From positions 1-39,153 of the forward strand of contig JAEUQN010000052.1 of assembly GCA_016789725.1 (NCBI GenBank): 39,153 nucleotides of DNA, in the 5' to 3' direction. Positions 9,198 through 18,941 of this stretch are shown here, piece after piece. The translations under genes and the position numbers were made by a program. Below the pieces are notes generated by a model. The model worked only from the letters and a program-made list of their open reading frames with translations, was not told where the DNA came from and did not search any database. Positions within the stretch are counted from its first letter, which is position 1, and the number at the start of each line of letters is the position of its first letter. Origin of the DNA: Blastocatellia bacterium (GTDB lineage Bacteria; Acidobacteriota; Blastocatellia; RBC074).

Positions 9198-10235
9198 TCA
9201 CCAGTCCCGCATCCGGCGCAGCAATCGTTCACGCGCCGCCACGCGCAGGTTAATCACCTGTCGTCGGGTCACATTGATATACGCGGCGACGCGCATATCA
9301 TCGAACGGGAGTTGACTCCAGATTTCGGCCAATGCTTCAGCAGGCATGTCGAGGGCCGCCGCAATTTGCCGCACACTCGCAATTTGCAAAGCCGGAAGCA
9401 ACATCAAGGCACTCGGTGCGGAGCCATTTCGCAGATTCAACAATAATGCCTGTCGCTGGCGGACGGGCAATTCTTTAATTTCCATCCATAGTTTTTGCAG
9501 ATACATCCGTTGCCCAACCTGCGTTTCCAGATTGGTACTGAGGCCAAAGCTTTCGATGGTGTCATCAATTGGCGTAGTGTCATCCTGGACATTCCACCAA
9601 TGCGAAAAAATAGTGACCAGATCATCAAGTGTAATGAATGAATCCGCCCAGGTTAAAAGCGCGGCCATCTGCTCGACCGCACTTACCCGCCGCAAGGTAG
9701 CATCGGGAATGCCGCGCAACCGTGCAGGAAGCGAATCATTCAAGACCCGCTGAACACGCTCAGAACCAAACCAGCGCCGGGCAGAAAACTCATCGCCCCA
9801 ACCCGCCAATCCGGCAAACCATTCCTCATTTTCATTTCGCCACAATCCAAATTGGGGCTGACTGGTCAAGAGGTATTGCAACCGATTCATCAACCGCCAT
9901 CGTTGCGGGTATCGCTGGCGTAGGTACGCCGCACATCCGCGATAGCTGGTGACGACGACGTAAGCACGAAAATCAGCAATGGGAATCGCGGTGGGATTGG
10001 CGCGCAAAGTGCGAAGGCGATGCAGTAATTGAAGCACGATTTCGCCCCGAATATCGGCACCATCATCTAACCGCCAAAGGGGCGAGAAACCAAGCTTGCG
10101 CGAAACAATCTGGTTGATGAGCGGCACTGCCTGCTCAGTCATTAATTTTTCAACCTGCCGTCCCGCCTCCTCTTCCGCCACCGCCTGCAAGTATGGCACA
10201 AGCAAGGAATCCATTTCCGTTGGTTTCATAGACAT
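9198..10235 (-). CDS. divergent sigma-factor-like protein with long central insertion
   Basis: A 345-residue protein from ATG 10235, preceded by GAGGGG. Residues about 50-110 resemble sigma-70 region 2, with IRGEIVLQLLHRL followed by DFRAYVVVTSYRGCAAYLRQ. The end resembles region 4: ELPVRQRQALLLNLRNG, then a terminal helix-turn-helix MRVAAYINVTRRQVINLR with ARERLLRRM. Ordinary ECF sigma factors are about 180-200 residues; here roughly 130 residues separate the two regions, and region 4 is itself stretched. It is followed by the zinc-finger anti-sigma-like gene, which supports the reading. Promoter specificity is unknown, and a non-sigma DNA-binding protein remains possible. Confidence 0.6.
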   Translation of the reverse strand: MSMKPTEMDSLLVPYLQAVAEEEAGRQVEKLMTEQAVPLINQIVSRKLGFSPLWRLDDGADIRGEIVLQLLHRLRTLRANPTAIPIADFRAYVVVTSYRGCAAYLRQRYPQRWRLMNRLQYLLTSQPQFGLWRNENEEWFAGLAGWGDEFSARRWFGSERVQRVLNDSLPARLRGIPDATLRRVSAVEQMAALLTWADSFITLDDLVTIFSHWWNVQDDTTPIDDTIESFGLSTNLETQVGQRMYLQKLWMEIKELPVRQRQALLLNLRNGSAPSALMLLPALQIASVRQIAAALDMPAEALAEIWSQLPFDDMRVAAYINVTRRQVINLRVAARERLLRRMRDW

Positions 10236-10431
10236 CTCGCCCCCTCTTTTTTCTGAAATCAACGCTTCCTAAAGCATCTCTGCACAAATCACCCAACAAG
10301 TGGACAAGCAATTAAGCGGGCCTTGAGGAAGGTCCTATTTGCCACTTATTAAGGAATAAACACAGACGCTTTTAGGTTGATTCGCTAGAGAAAGGCAGAG
10401 TTTAGGCTCCAACGATCCAATCGAACGTACG

Positions 10432-11346
10432 TTATCCTTTGACCAAGTTTTTGACCACAAACCAAATATTGGCAGGCCGCTCGGCTAAGCGGCGCATGAA
10501 GTAAGGGTACCAGGCTTCGCCGTAAGGGACATAGACTCTGACGCGATACCCTTCTTCCACCAATTTCACCTGTAAATCGCGGCGCACGCCAAACAACATT
10601 TGAAATTCAAACGTGTCCTGCGCCAGTTTTTCCTGCTGAACAAAAGCTTTTGTCGCAGCAATCATGGCATCGTCGTGCGTGGCAATGCCGTGATACACAC
10701 CGCTAACCAACAATCGCTGCATTAACTTGACGAAATTGGCATCAACATCGGACTTGGCAGGAAAGGCGACCTCTTCGCCTTCGTCGTAAGCCCCCTTGCA
10801 AAGCCGAATGCGGCTGCCAATCGCAAGTAAATCTTCCACGTCCTGAACGCTGCGATACAGATACGATTGGATCACAATGCCAACATTTTCAAATTCAGCG
10901 CGCAGGGTGCGGAAGATGCGCAGCGTCATCTCTATTCTGGATGAGTCCTCCATGTCAATGCGCACAAAGTTTCCGTGTTGGGCCGCCGCTTCAACCAGGC
11001 TGCGAGTGTTGCGCAAACACAACTGCTCGCTGATATCCAATCCCAGTTGGGTCAGCTTGACGGAAACATTGGTCTGAACCTGTGCCGCAGCTATCTGCTG
11101 CAAAGCCTTCTGATATTCAGCAATCTCGTGATATGTCGCAGCTTCTGAGGTAATACTTTCGCCGAGGTGATCCAGTGTTGCGGTAATACCTGACCGATTC
11201 AGTTCCTTGACCGCCGCCAAAGCCGTTTCAAGTTGCTCTCCGGCAATAAACCGTTGCACCAACTGACTGAAGCCGGGTAAACCAGTGATCACGTCTTTCA
11301 GGCGATGCTGGCGAGAAAGATAAAGTAGCGCCGTCCTGAAAATCAT
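10432..11346 (-). CDS. proline dehydrogenase
   Basis: A 304-residue FAD-dependent proline dehydrogenase of the short, monofunctional kind (PutB/PRODH), which oxidises proline to pyrroline-5-carboxylate at the membrane. Signature stretches include VSVKLTQLGLD, VRIDMEDSSR, RLCKGAYDEGEEVAFP, EFQMLFGVRRDLQ and the C-terminal RVYVPYGEAWYPYFMRRLAERPAN. No P5C dehydrogenase gene is nearby. The translation signal is odd. AAGGAG lies 18 nt before the ATG and only 2 nt before a 4-codon frame (ATG ACA TTA CAT TAA, 11362-11348) that ends one base before this start, so re-initiation is conceivable. Confidence 0.9.
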   Translation of the reverse strand: MIFRTALLYLSRQHRLKDVITGLPGFSQLVQRFIAGEQLETALAAVKELNRSGITATLDHLGESITSEAATYHEIAEYQKALQQIAAAQVQTNVSVKLTQLGLDISEQLCLRNTRSLVEAAAQHGNFVRIDMEDSSRIEMTLRIFRTLRAEFENVGIVIQSYLYRSVQDVEDLLAIGSRIRLCKGAYDEGEEVAFPAKSDVDANFVKLMQRLLVSGVYHGIATHDDAMIAATKAFVQQEKLAQDTFEFQMLFGVRRDLQVKLVEEGYRVRVYVPYGEAWYPYFMRRLAERPANIWFVVKNLVKG

Positions 11347-11612
11347 ATTAATGTAATGTCATTACTCCTTAGGGTACACCAGCCTGAGGCTGGCCTCTTA
11401 AAGTCATTTCGAGCATAAAACAGTCCTGTAACGAAAGCAACGCGCGACTTCAAGCTTTAACAATTTCATTGCCTTGCTTTCCCTGCCTATGCTAAATTCC
11501 GTCCGCTTTCAGCCCCTTGAACCAACACTTTTTCCGTGAAGGTTCTCACTTCTCCCCAACAACCCGCCACCGATCATGACCGCCCCACGCACGGACGAAA
11601 GACAGTAAGAAC

Positions 11613-14600
11613 ATGCGTCAAGTCAAAGCCTACGTCGAATTACAAAATTACAACGAGATCACCAGTTTTGCCGAAGCGGAACGGGTGGTTTCCTCTTATA
11701 TTGTGACCAATGCGATTGGCTCTTTAGCAGCACGCTTACTGACTGATTTAGCCGCCCCTCGCGGAGCCAACTCCGGCACCCAGCTTCCCGCCTTACAAAT
11801 TATTGTGGGACAACGCGGCGTGGGGAAAAGTCACTTTCTAGCCTTTCTGCGTGCGCTCATCAGCGTCAAAGGTTTGCGCGGTATGATTGCCGATTCCAAT
11901 CTCCTGAATGCCATTGCGCTCTTTGGCGAGAAGATGGTCACGCCGATTGAAATCAATTTTGCAGGCTTTGAGCATGAGCCGTTTGAGGCGCGCTTACGGC
12001 AGGCCTTATGCCAGACACTAAAACACGCGGCCTACTTCGACGACGAAAAATGGGCGACGGCGGTCAAAGGTGAGCAGGTTTTTGAGCAGGCGCTGGGTTC
12101 CTCGCCACTGGGTTCACAACTAATTTTATTCATTGATAATTTGCCGCATCGTTGGCGGGTTGCGCCCGAAACAGTCGAAGCAGATTTGGATTGGTTAGCG
12201 TTGATTGCGCGTCAGGCAAATGCGCTTCCGTTACGTGCTGTGATTGTCCGCGACGAAGAAGCCGGGCAGATAGAAAGCAGTGATTCTGCGGTCTACAACC
12301 TGCCAACCGATATCCTGCAAGAAATTATTGCGCGGCGCGTTTTGCGAAAGACACCTGCCCAATTGCAGGAATTGGAAGACCTTTACGGCAAGCTGTGTCA
12401 ATTGCTGCCGGGTTATGCGTGGTCAAAGGAAGAGGTCGTCAAATGTTACCCGCTACACCCTCTCATTTATGAAAGCGCCCCGGCCTTTCGCGCGGCAGCA
12501 CAAAGCTTCTCCCTTCCAAACTTTGCCGCGACCTCGGTCGCGCGCGTGTTGAGCCGCCCGGCCACTTCGCTGATAACGCCGGAGGAAGTGTTTGATCGCT
12601 ATGAGTATGAATTTCGTAAGAACAATTTACTGACTCCAACGCTGAAGCTCTACGATCAAATCGTCACACAAGCCATTACCAAATTACCCGTTTCGGATCG
12701 GCTCTGGGCCAAGCTGGCGCTCAAATCGTTGTTCACTTTTTCCCTGATCGGCCAACCGGCAAGCGCCCATCAAATCGCACAGGCCCAAATGCTCACCGAA
12801 GAGGGCAATCCAAGCGCCGCGTACGAACGCGTTGCCAGAATCCTGGAGCATTTCGCCACGACTTGCCCGGAAGCTTTGTTCATCAAAGGCGGTGGAGCCG
12901 ATTGCAGCTATATTTTTGCTTCCGTTAGTCAGGTAGTAGGAGCAACGATTGAACGACAACTGACGGATGCTGCACGCGAAATTTCCTCAGAAGACCCGCG
13001 TCTGACCGAGTTGTTGTTAACAACAGGAATCGCATTATTCGACGATTTGCGGCCCATTGCCGAACAGGTTTCCTCGGATTCGCCGCTGCCGCAATACCTG
13101 CCGCAAACCTTCACCTGGCGCGGCAGCCAGCGTTCGATTGAAGTGTGCCTGGGTGGACAAGGTTTGACCGAATCGCAATGGCGATTGTTTGTTGCACCCA
13201 TCAGCGAAGGCGAATCGAATTCAGGAGAAAGCAACATTCAACTCGATGAACACACGGTCATCTGGCGGCCTGCCACCATTAACAGCGCGTCTTTTTTAAG
13301 CCCTCTCAAGAAGCTGCTGGCGTGGCAGGAAATTGCGCAGGCCCGTCTCGCCGAAGGAGTCCCGCTCTCCGAAGATTACCGGGCCACACAAGAAAAGTTA
13401 CTGGAACAGGTACGCGAATTATTTATCGAATTGTATTTGAACAATGGCGTGCTGGTGGATTCCAAACAAACGTTTTCGACCGCGCCCATTGCGGCGGAGC
13501 GCACATTCACGAAATTTCTATGCTATGCGTTTGATTCGCTGCTCAAACAACATTTTCCACAACACCCGCAATTTGCGGAAACGTTGACGTCCGAGCAGGT
13601 AAAGCTGCTGGTAGAAGAATTTTTTCTCGGCACAGAAGAGCAACAGATTGCCCCCGCAATTCAGCAATTGGTGGCGCAATACGCCGCTCCGCTGGGCATC
13701 GCCAGTCGCCTTCTGGCTCCCGATTACATGGACGCGCCGTATCAGCCCGACATCTTCAGCGAAGCCGTGCAACCGTATCCGTTTATGCAGACCGTGTTGA
13801 GTTTTATGGATCAACACACAGAGCAATCAGGATTGGCGAATGTGCCGTTGATTTTGCTGGAACGGCTCCTGAGTGATGCGCCTTTCGGTTTGCAATATAG
13901 CGCGCAGCATTTGTTATTTGGGGCATTGATTGCCACGAACCTGATTGAGTTGCTGGACGAAGCGAATAATCGTGAATTGACGAGAGACACGCTGGCTTCA
14001 GGTTTGACTTTGAGTTCGTTCACCTCGGTCCGTCGCGTGGCCGCTGTGAATTATCCACCGAACGTGCTGGCAGAATGGGCACGTCTTCTGACCGGTCAGG
14101 TAGATTTGCCCTCACCAATTACGTTAGAAGGAGAACGACGGGTGCGCGAGGCCATCAGCCGATGGGTCGAAAGCTGGCGCGCAGAAAACCTGACCACCCG
14201 GTTCGATCAACTGCCGATGGATTTGCTGACCCTGAGCGCCTGGCGCACGCTCGATACCAGCAAGACCCGATTTTCTCGCGTCTCCGCATTGGCTGAAGCA
14301 ATCAGCGATGGCACAGTAGAAATCAAAACGGCACTCTCGCGCATCGCCGATATTTTCGGATTGGATCGTGCCTCGTTAGCACGAGTTCAGGAGGAAATGC
14401 GCGCCCTCTCGCGCTTCTTGGATTGGATGCCAACCTTCACCGATTTGCGCAGCTATCTGCTGGCAGCGGAGCCGACCTCCAACAGCGCCATCGAAGAATT
14501 GCGCGCTGAGTTGTCCACACAAATTCAGGATTCGCAGACGCTGCTTGACACGGAAATGCGCCGTAATCTGGAAAATAAGTTTTCCGAGTTTTGCAAACGC

Positions 14601-15122
14601 TACAGCGAATTTTATGCCGCCGCGCACGAAGCTGAGGTTGGCCCCACGGCGAATCGTCAATTGATTACCAGTTTTTGTACCAGCCCGGAATGGATCAAAT
14701 TTCGCCTGCTGATGGAATTGCGACTGGAAACCAGCGCTTTTGAACGCGATGCCCAGGCGTTGCTCAAATTGGCCCAGGAAACGCGCTGCGATCTGCCTGT
14801 ACGTGAATTGTTGCTGCATCAACCACATTGCTGTTGTTCTTTCCGATTGCATCGGCAAGTTCATCTCAGCAATTTGCTCGAAGCCTTAAAATCTATTGTC
14901 AGTGCCGCTTCGACTTTTTACAGTCTAGCCATTTGGAGGCATCGCAGCGAACTGCGCGCTAAAGCTAACGAACTCACGGATACATCCTTTCAGGCAGAGT
15001 TGGAAGATTTCCTCACCGCTTGTGGCAGCGGCGATCTTTCCACCCTGAATGCTGACCTCGTTAGTTTTCTAAATGACGCGTTGGCGCAGGAATCCCACTC
15101 TGTCAGCGCGGGATTGATATAA
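11613..15122 (+). CDS. large P-loop ATPase, PglY/DUF6079-like
   Basis: A 1169-residue cytosolic protein. After a short lead, VVSSYIVTNAIGSLAARLL precedes a Walker A GQRGVGKSHFLAFL near residue 72. A Walker-B-like LILFIDNLPHRW follows near residue 170, with Asn where AAA+ enzymes usually have the catalytic Glu. A YPLHPLIYESAPAFRAAA segment near residue 288 is also reminiscent of DUF6079/PglY. The rest is helical, with a Cys cluster (PHCCCSFRL) near residue 1070. PglY is the BREX type 2 ATPase, but none of its partners (PglX, PglZ, PglW) is visible. The next gene is a glycosyltransferase. Family assignment is by recollection of the motif order; function is unproven. Confidence 0.6.
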   Translation: MRQVKAYVELQNYNEITSFAEAERVVSSYIVTNAIGSLAARLLTDLAAPRGANSGTQLPALQIIVGQRGVGKSHFLAFLRALISVKGLRGMIADSNLLNAIALFGEKMVTPIEINFAGFEHEPFEARLRQALCQTLKHAAYFDDEKWATAVKGEQVFEQALGSSPLGSQLILFIDNLPHRWRVAPETVEADLDWLALIARQANALPLRAVIVRDEEAGQIESSDSAVYNLPTDILQEIIARRVLRKTPAQLQELEDLYGKLCQLLPGYAWSKEEVVKCYPLHPLIYESAPAFRAAAQSFSLPNFAATSVARVLSRPATSLITPEEVFDRYEYEFRKNNLLTPTLKLYDQIVTQAITKLPVSDRLWAKLALKSLFTFSLIGQPASAHQIAQAQMLTEEGNPSAAYERVARILEHFATTCPEALFIKGGGADCSYIFASVSQVVGATIERQLTDAAREISSEDPRLTELLLTTGIALFDDLRPIAEQVSSDSPLPQYLPQTFTWRGSQRSIEVCLGGQGLTESQWRLFVAPISEGESNSGESNIQLDEHTVIWRPATINSASFLSPLKKLLAWQEIAQARLAEGVPLSEDYRATQEKLLEQVRELFIELYLNNGVLVDSKQTFSTAPIAAERTFTKFLCYAFDSLLKQHFPQHPQFAETLTSEQVKLLVEEFFLGTEEQQIAPAIQQLVAQYAAPLGIASRLLAPDYMDAPYQPDIFSEAVQPYPFMQTVLSFMDQHTEQSGLANVPLILLERLLSDAPFGLQYSAQHLLFGALIATNLIELLDEANNRELTRDTLASGLTLSSFTSVRRVAAVNYPPNVLAEWARLLTGQVDLPSPITLEGERRVREAISRWVESWRAENLTTRFDQLPMDLLTLSAWRTLDTSKTRFSRVSALAEAISDGTVEIKTALSRIADIFGLDRASLARVQEEMRALSRFLDWMPTFTDLRSYLLAAEPTSNSAIEELRAELSTQIQDSQTLLDTEMRRNLENKFSEFCKRYSEFYAAAHEAEVGPTANRQLITSFCTSPEWIKFRLLMELRLETSAFERDAQALLKLAQETRCDLPVRELLLHQPHCCCSFRLHRQVHLSNLLEALKSIVSAASTFYSLAIWRHRSELRAKANELTDTSFQAELEDFLTACGSGDLSTLNADLVSFLNDALAQESHSVSAGLI

Positions 15123-15221
15123 AAAGCGCCGCCTTAACAAAACGATGAAGTGGGACGCAAAAAAGCATCTTTCCGCGCCTCTCTTCACCGCTACTTCTCG
15201 CCCTTTCATCTTGTCGGCACC

Positions 15222-15250
15222 TTGCCTGCCGCTCCCACCTGGTTTATCCT
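15222..15250 (+). promoter_or_regulatory. promoter-like element before the GT2 gene
   Basis: TTGCCT (15222-15227), a 17-bp spacer, then TATCCT (15245-15250), ending 65 nt before the GT2 start. An almost identical element stands at the same distance before the second YfhO gene (19065-19093). Confidence 0.5.
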
Positions 15251-15314
15251 CTCAAACTTTGAATCCAAATGAAGCTATTACCGCCGCAGTTCATGTAGCT
15301 GCAAGAAAAAAAGC

Positions 15315-16022
15315 ATGCAAACTCTTTCCAAAGTTTCGATTCTGATGCCGGTTTACAACGAAGTCGGCACCATCCATGAAATCATCGCCCGCGTCAACGC
15401 TGTAGAAATCCCCGGCGTCACCAAGGAACTCATCATCGTGGATGACGGTTCCAAAGATGGGACGCGCGACCTGTTACAGAAAATGCCTGTCACCGACACG
15501 CAAAAGATTTATTTTCACGCTCATAATATGGGCAAAGGCGCGGCCCTGCGCACCGGATTACACTACACAACGGGCGACATCATTCTGATTCAGGACGCCG
15601 ACTTGGAATACGACCCAGCGGAATATCCCGAATTGCTCAAGCCGATTTTGAGCGGACACGCCGATGTCGTCTATGGTTCGCGGATGACAGGCGCGAAGGT
15701 GCGCCGCGATTTCAACTTTCTGCATTTTGTCGGCAACAAGTTTCTGACGCTGCTCACGAACATTTTGTACAACACGATCCTGACCGACATGGAAACGTGC
15801 TACAAAGTTTTTCGCGCCGATGTCATCAAGAGTTTTCAAATCAAATCGAACCGCTTCAACTTCGAGCCGGAGATCACGGCGAAAGTCCTGAAGCGCAGAT
15901 ATAAGCTGTATGAATTGCCAATTTCGTACTATGGCCGCGACTTCAGCGAAGGTAAAAAGATCACGTGGCGCGATGGCTTCAGCGCCGTGTGGACCTTGAT
16001 TAAGTATCGCTTCGTGGATTAG
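15315..16022 (+). CDS. glycosyltransferase family 2 (dolichyl/polyprenyl-phosphate sugar synthase-like)
   Basis: A 235-residue GT-A fold enzyme. SILMPVYNEVGTIHEII and IIVDDGSKDGT form the nucleotide-binding half, and QDADLEYDP carries the metal-binding DxD (Asp94, Asp96). YGSRMTG and the C-terminal YGRDFSEGKKITWRDG are typical of the DPM1-like branch, which loads a sugar onto a polyprenyl phosphate at the inner membrane. It is followed after 18 bp by a YfhO membrane protein, a class thought to use such lipid-linked sugars, so the two probably form one operon. The ribosome-binding site is weak and A-rich. Sugar identity is unknown. Confidence 0.85.
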   Translation: MQTLSKVSILMPVYNEVGTIHEIIARVNAVEIPGVTKELIIVDDGSKDGTRDLLQKMPVTDTQKIYFHAHNMGKGAALRTGLHYTTGDIILIQDADLEYDPAEYPELLKPILSGHADVVYGSRMTGAKVRRDFNFLHFVGNKFLTLLTNILYNTILTDMETCYKVFRADVIKSFQIKSNRFNFEPEITAKVLKRRYKLYELPISYYGRDFSEGKKITWRDGFSAVWTLIKYRFVD

Positions 16023-16040
16023 CGGCGCTCGCCACCGGTT

Positions 16041-18920
16041 ATGCTTTCTCTCCATCCGCGTTCGCGCATTATTGTTGCCAGCCTCCTCGCACTCATCCCA
16101 CTGCTTTATTTTTACCCTGCCGTTTTGGGGCAGGTTTTGCTTGCACCGGGTGATGCCTGGACGCAAAGCCTCGGATTGCGGGTGCTGATCGGGCAAATGC
16201 TGGCGCAGGGTGAACTGCCATTGTGGAATCCTTATATTTTCGCGGGGATGCCACTGCTCGCCAGCATTCACGTGGGGGCATTGTATCCGCCTTCCTGGCT
16301 GTTTGTTTTTTTGCCGCCCGGCGTAGCGATGAACGCGATGGTGATTACGACCTGTCACCTGGCACTCATCGGCACCTATCTGTATGCGCGACGCATCGGA
16401 GCCAATCGCACGGGGGCGCTGATCGCAGGCATCGCGTTTACCTTCGGCGGCTACATGACGGCGCACCTCGGTCACACCAGCCGCACGGCTGCCGCAGCGT
16501 GGCTCCCCTGGGTCCTGCTGGCTATCGAAGCGTTATGGCAAAATCCCACCTGGAAATGGACAATCCTGGGCGCGACATTTGTCGCTTTGCAGCTTCTGGC
16601 GGGCGAGCCGCAAATGACACTGTATACAGTGTTGACGGGGGGATTGTACGCGGGGTTCTGTTTGTTGTTTCGTCCAACCTCCGGCGCGCGTGTCCGTTTT
16701 GTGCTGGCGGGTTTGGCCTTATCCGTTTTGGGCGTGCTGCTTTCGGCTATTCAGCTCTGGCCCGAACGCGAGCTGTTGCGACAGGGTGAACGCGCACAAA
16801 TCACGTACGAGTATTTCTCTGCATTTTCGCTCCCGCCTCGTCAGATTCTCACGCTTGTGTTTCCGTATTTTTTCGGTGGCGGAGACAAAGCACCATACTC
16901 CATTCCATACTGGGGACAATCGAGCATCGGAGAAACCTGCATTTACGTGGGTTTGCTGAGCCTGTTCCTGACGGTCATTGCAATCAGCGCGAAATGGCGC
17001 GAACGAATGATTTGGTTTTGGAGCGGGCTGGCACTCATCGCGTTACTGCTCTCGTTTGGTTCGTATCTTCCGTTTGAACTCTATCGCGTCTTTCACAATT
17101 TGCCTGTGTACAACCTCTTTCGCGTCCCGGCGCGCAACGGCGTCGAATTTACGTTTGCGATTGCGGTGTTGGCGGGATTGGGATTAACCAGTCTGAGCGA
17201 GTTAACCGGAGTGGTTCTCAAGCGCGTTCTGGTGCGCAGCACAGCCATTATAGCGGCGGTGGTAGTGGTGACGGCCCTGCTCTACCGATTCGCAAGCAAA
17301 TGGCTCGTCGCCGAGTTGCCGCTCCCACTCAATGCCTCGTCGCTGACGAATTGGGAAGTGTTGTTTCCGCTTGGCATTTTCGCGCTCAGCGCAGCCAGTT
17401 GCTGGATTTACGCGCGGCAAAAAAGCTGGCTTGCGGGCGGATTGATGCTGGCGCTACTCTTGATGGATTTGGCCCTCTTCGGACATTTCTTTTATTGGAA
17501 AAGTGTTCCCTACCAATTGATTGCACAGCTTGCCGATCCGCCCACGGTTTCGTTCATCAAATCCCGCGAAGCTGATCTCAATGCCTTTCGTATTTACAGC
17601 CTGCCGCTCTACGGATTTGATGGCGATTACCGGATGGTCAACATGACGAACATGTCTGCCGCGCGCGGTTTGCAAAGCGTCAACGGCTACGACGCCTTGC
17701 GATTGAATCGCTTGGCCGAGGTGGCAGGCGAGATGGATGCTGGCGGCTTTGCCACAGACACGAAGGTTTTTACTCCAACGCATCGCGGTCTGGATGTATT
17801 GAACGTCAAATATCTGCTCTACGAACAACCCGGCAATCTGAAACAATCGCCAAGCGCGCCCGTTTACGATGGCGTCCCGTTCAATTATTACCCGTTCGCT
17901 GTCACCTTAAAGCCGGGCGAAAAATGGCAAACGAATTTCTCTCCGCTCCTGGCTGACGAATTGGCGCTGGTTTCGACGATGAGCAATGCGCTGCATTTGC
18001 CTGACGACACGCCGATAGCGAAGCTGACGCTGTATGCCCAGGAAAAGATAGCCGGAGAATATGAAATCCGCATTGGACGCGACACAGCAGAATGGGCGAT
18101 TGAAAACCCAGCCACACGCGACAACGCCAGGCATCGCCCAGCCCGCATTGTCGAAAGCTGGCCGATGAACCAACCGACGGGCGCATTTGCCGGGCATCGC
18201 TACCTCGCGCGCGCTTCGTTTCAACGCGCCGAGATTACGCGGATTGAGATTCAGTCTCTCACGAAAGAAGGTGATTTTTCTCTGAGCCGCGCGACATTGC
18301 GCCATCAGGCAACAGGCGATGCCTTTCCGCTTCCGCCCGTCAATCTGTCCGCCGAGCGATGGCAAAAGCTCGCGCGTTATGGACAGGTTGAGGTGTACGA
18401 AAATACGCAGCGATTGCCGCGCGCCTGGTTCGTGAACAGTTTGAGTGTAAAACCCAGTGCCGAAGTGCTGAACACAATCAAGACTGGCCAGCTCGCCGAT
18501 CACACCGCCTTCGACCCGGTCCGCAATGCGTTGATGGAAATCGAAGATTTTGGCGGACACACTCCCCAGGCCCCGCCCGTCAGCAACGATCCTGCCCAAC
18601 AAGCCGTCGTCACCGAATATCGTTCGCACTCCATCAAGATCACAACGAAAAACGCGGCGGCGGGATTTTTAGTCCTGAGCGAAATTTATTCGCGTGATTG
18701 GGAAGCGCGCATAGATGGGCAAAAAACGCCCATCTATCGCGCGAATTACCTGTTGCGCGGACTTGCCGTCCCAGCAGGCGAACATCAGATTGAGTTTTAT
18801 TTCCGTGGCCCATCATTTCGCAATGGCGCAATGTATTCGGCTTTAGGCATTTTACTGATCGCACTTGGAACGCTTTGTCGCTTCCTGCTCAAATGGCAGC
18901 GAACAAATCGCGCGCGCTGA
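16041..18920 (+). CDS. YfhO-family multi-spanning membrane protein (copy 1)
   Basis: A 959-residue protein with about a dozen hydrophobic segments over residues 8-480, then a large extracytoplasmic region and one last hydrophobic segment near residue 930. The family pattern LPLWNPYIFAGMPLLAS, AHLGHTSRTAAAAWLPW and GEPQMTLYT is clear. YfhO proteins resemble GT-C transferases; in Gram-positives they take part in glycosylating lipoteichoic acid from a lipid-linked sugar. Here it is paired with a GT2 enzyme, which fits such a role on a Gram-negative surface polymer. It is the first of two equal-length paralogues in tandem. Confidence 0.85.
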   Translation: MLSLHPRSRIIVASLLALIPLLYFYPAVLGQVLLAPGDAWTQSLGLRVLIGQMLAQGELPLWNPYIFAGMPLLASIHVGALYPPSWLFVFLPPGVAMNAMVITTCHLALIGTYLYARRIGANRTGALIAGIAFTFGGYMTAHLGHTSRTAAAAWLPWVLLAIEALWQNPTWKWTILGATFVALQLLAGEPQMTLYTVLTGGLYAGFCLLFRPTSGARVRFVLAGLALSVLGVLLSAIQLWPERELLRQGERAQITYEYFSAFSLPPRQILTLVFPYFFGGGDKAPYSIPYWGQSSIGETCIYVGLLSLFLTVIAISAKWRERMIWFWSGLALIALLLSFGSYLPFELYRVFHNLPVYNLFRVPARNGVEFTFAIAVLAGLGLTSLSELTGVVLKRVLVRSTAIIAAVVVVTALLYRFASKWLVAELPLPLNASSLTNWEVLFPLGIFALSAASCWIYARQKSWLAGGLMLALLLMDLALFGHFFYWKSVPYQLIAQLADPPTVSFIKSREADLNAFRIYSLPLYGFDGDYRMVNMTNMSAARGLQSVNGYDALRLNRLAEVAGEMDAGGFATDTKVFTPTHRGLDVLNVKYLLYEQPGNLKQSPSAPVYDGVPFNYYPFAVTLKPGEKWQTNFSPLLADELALVSTMSNALHLPDDTPIAKLTLYAQEKIAGEYEIRIGRDTAEWAIENPATRDNARHRPARIVESWPMNQPTGAFAGHRYLARASFQRAEITRIEIQSLTKEGDFSLSRATLRHQATGDAFPLPPVNLSAERWQKLARYGQVEVYENTQRLPRAWFVNSLSVKPSAEVLNTIKTGQLADHTAFDPVRNALMEIEDFGGHTPQAPPVSNDPAQQAVVTEYRSHSIKITTKNAAAGFLVLSEIYSRDWEARIDGQKTPIYRANYLLRGLAVPAGEHQIEFYFRGPSFRNGAMYSALGILLIALGTLCRFLLKWQRTNRAR

Positions 18921-18941
18921 AAGGCATTGTCTGAGTTGTGG

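Noticed and set aside
15145..15345. 66-codon frame before the GT2 gene
   Set aside because: It overlaps the promoter-like element and the GT2 start and has no protein-like pattern.
15558..16475. 305-codon minus-strand frame across the GT2 and YfhO genes
   Set aside because: It overlaps two clear glycosylation genes and reads as low-complexity Arg/Gln/His text with no family features.
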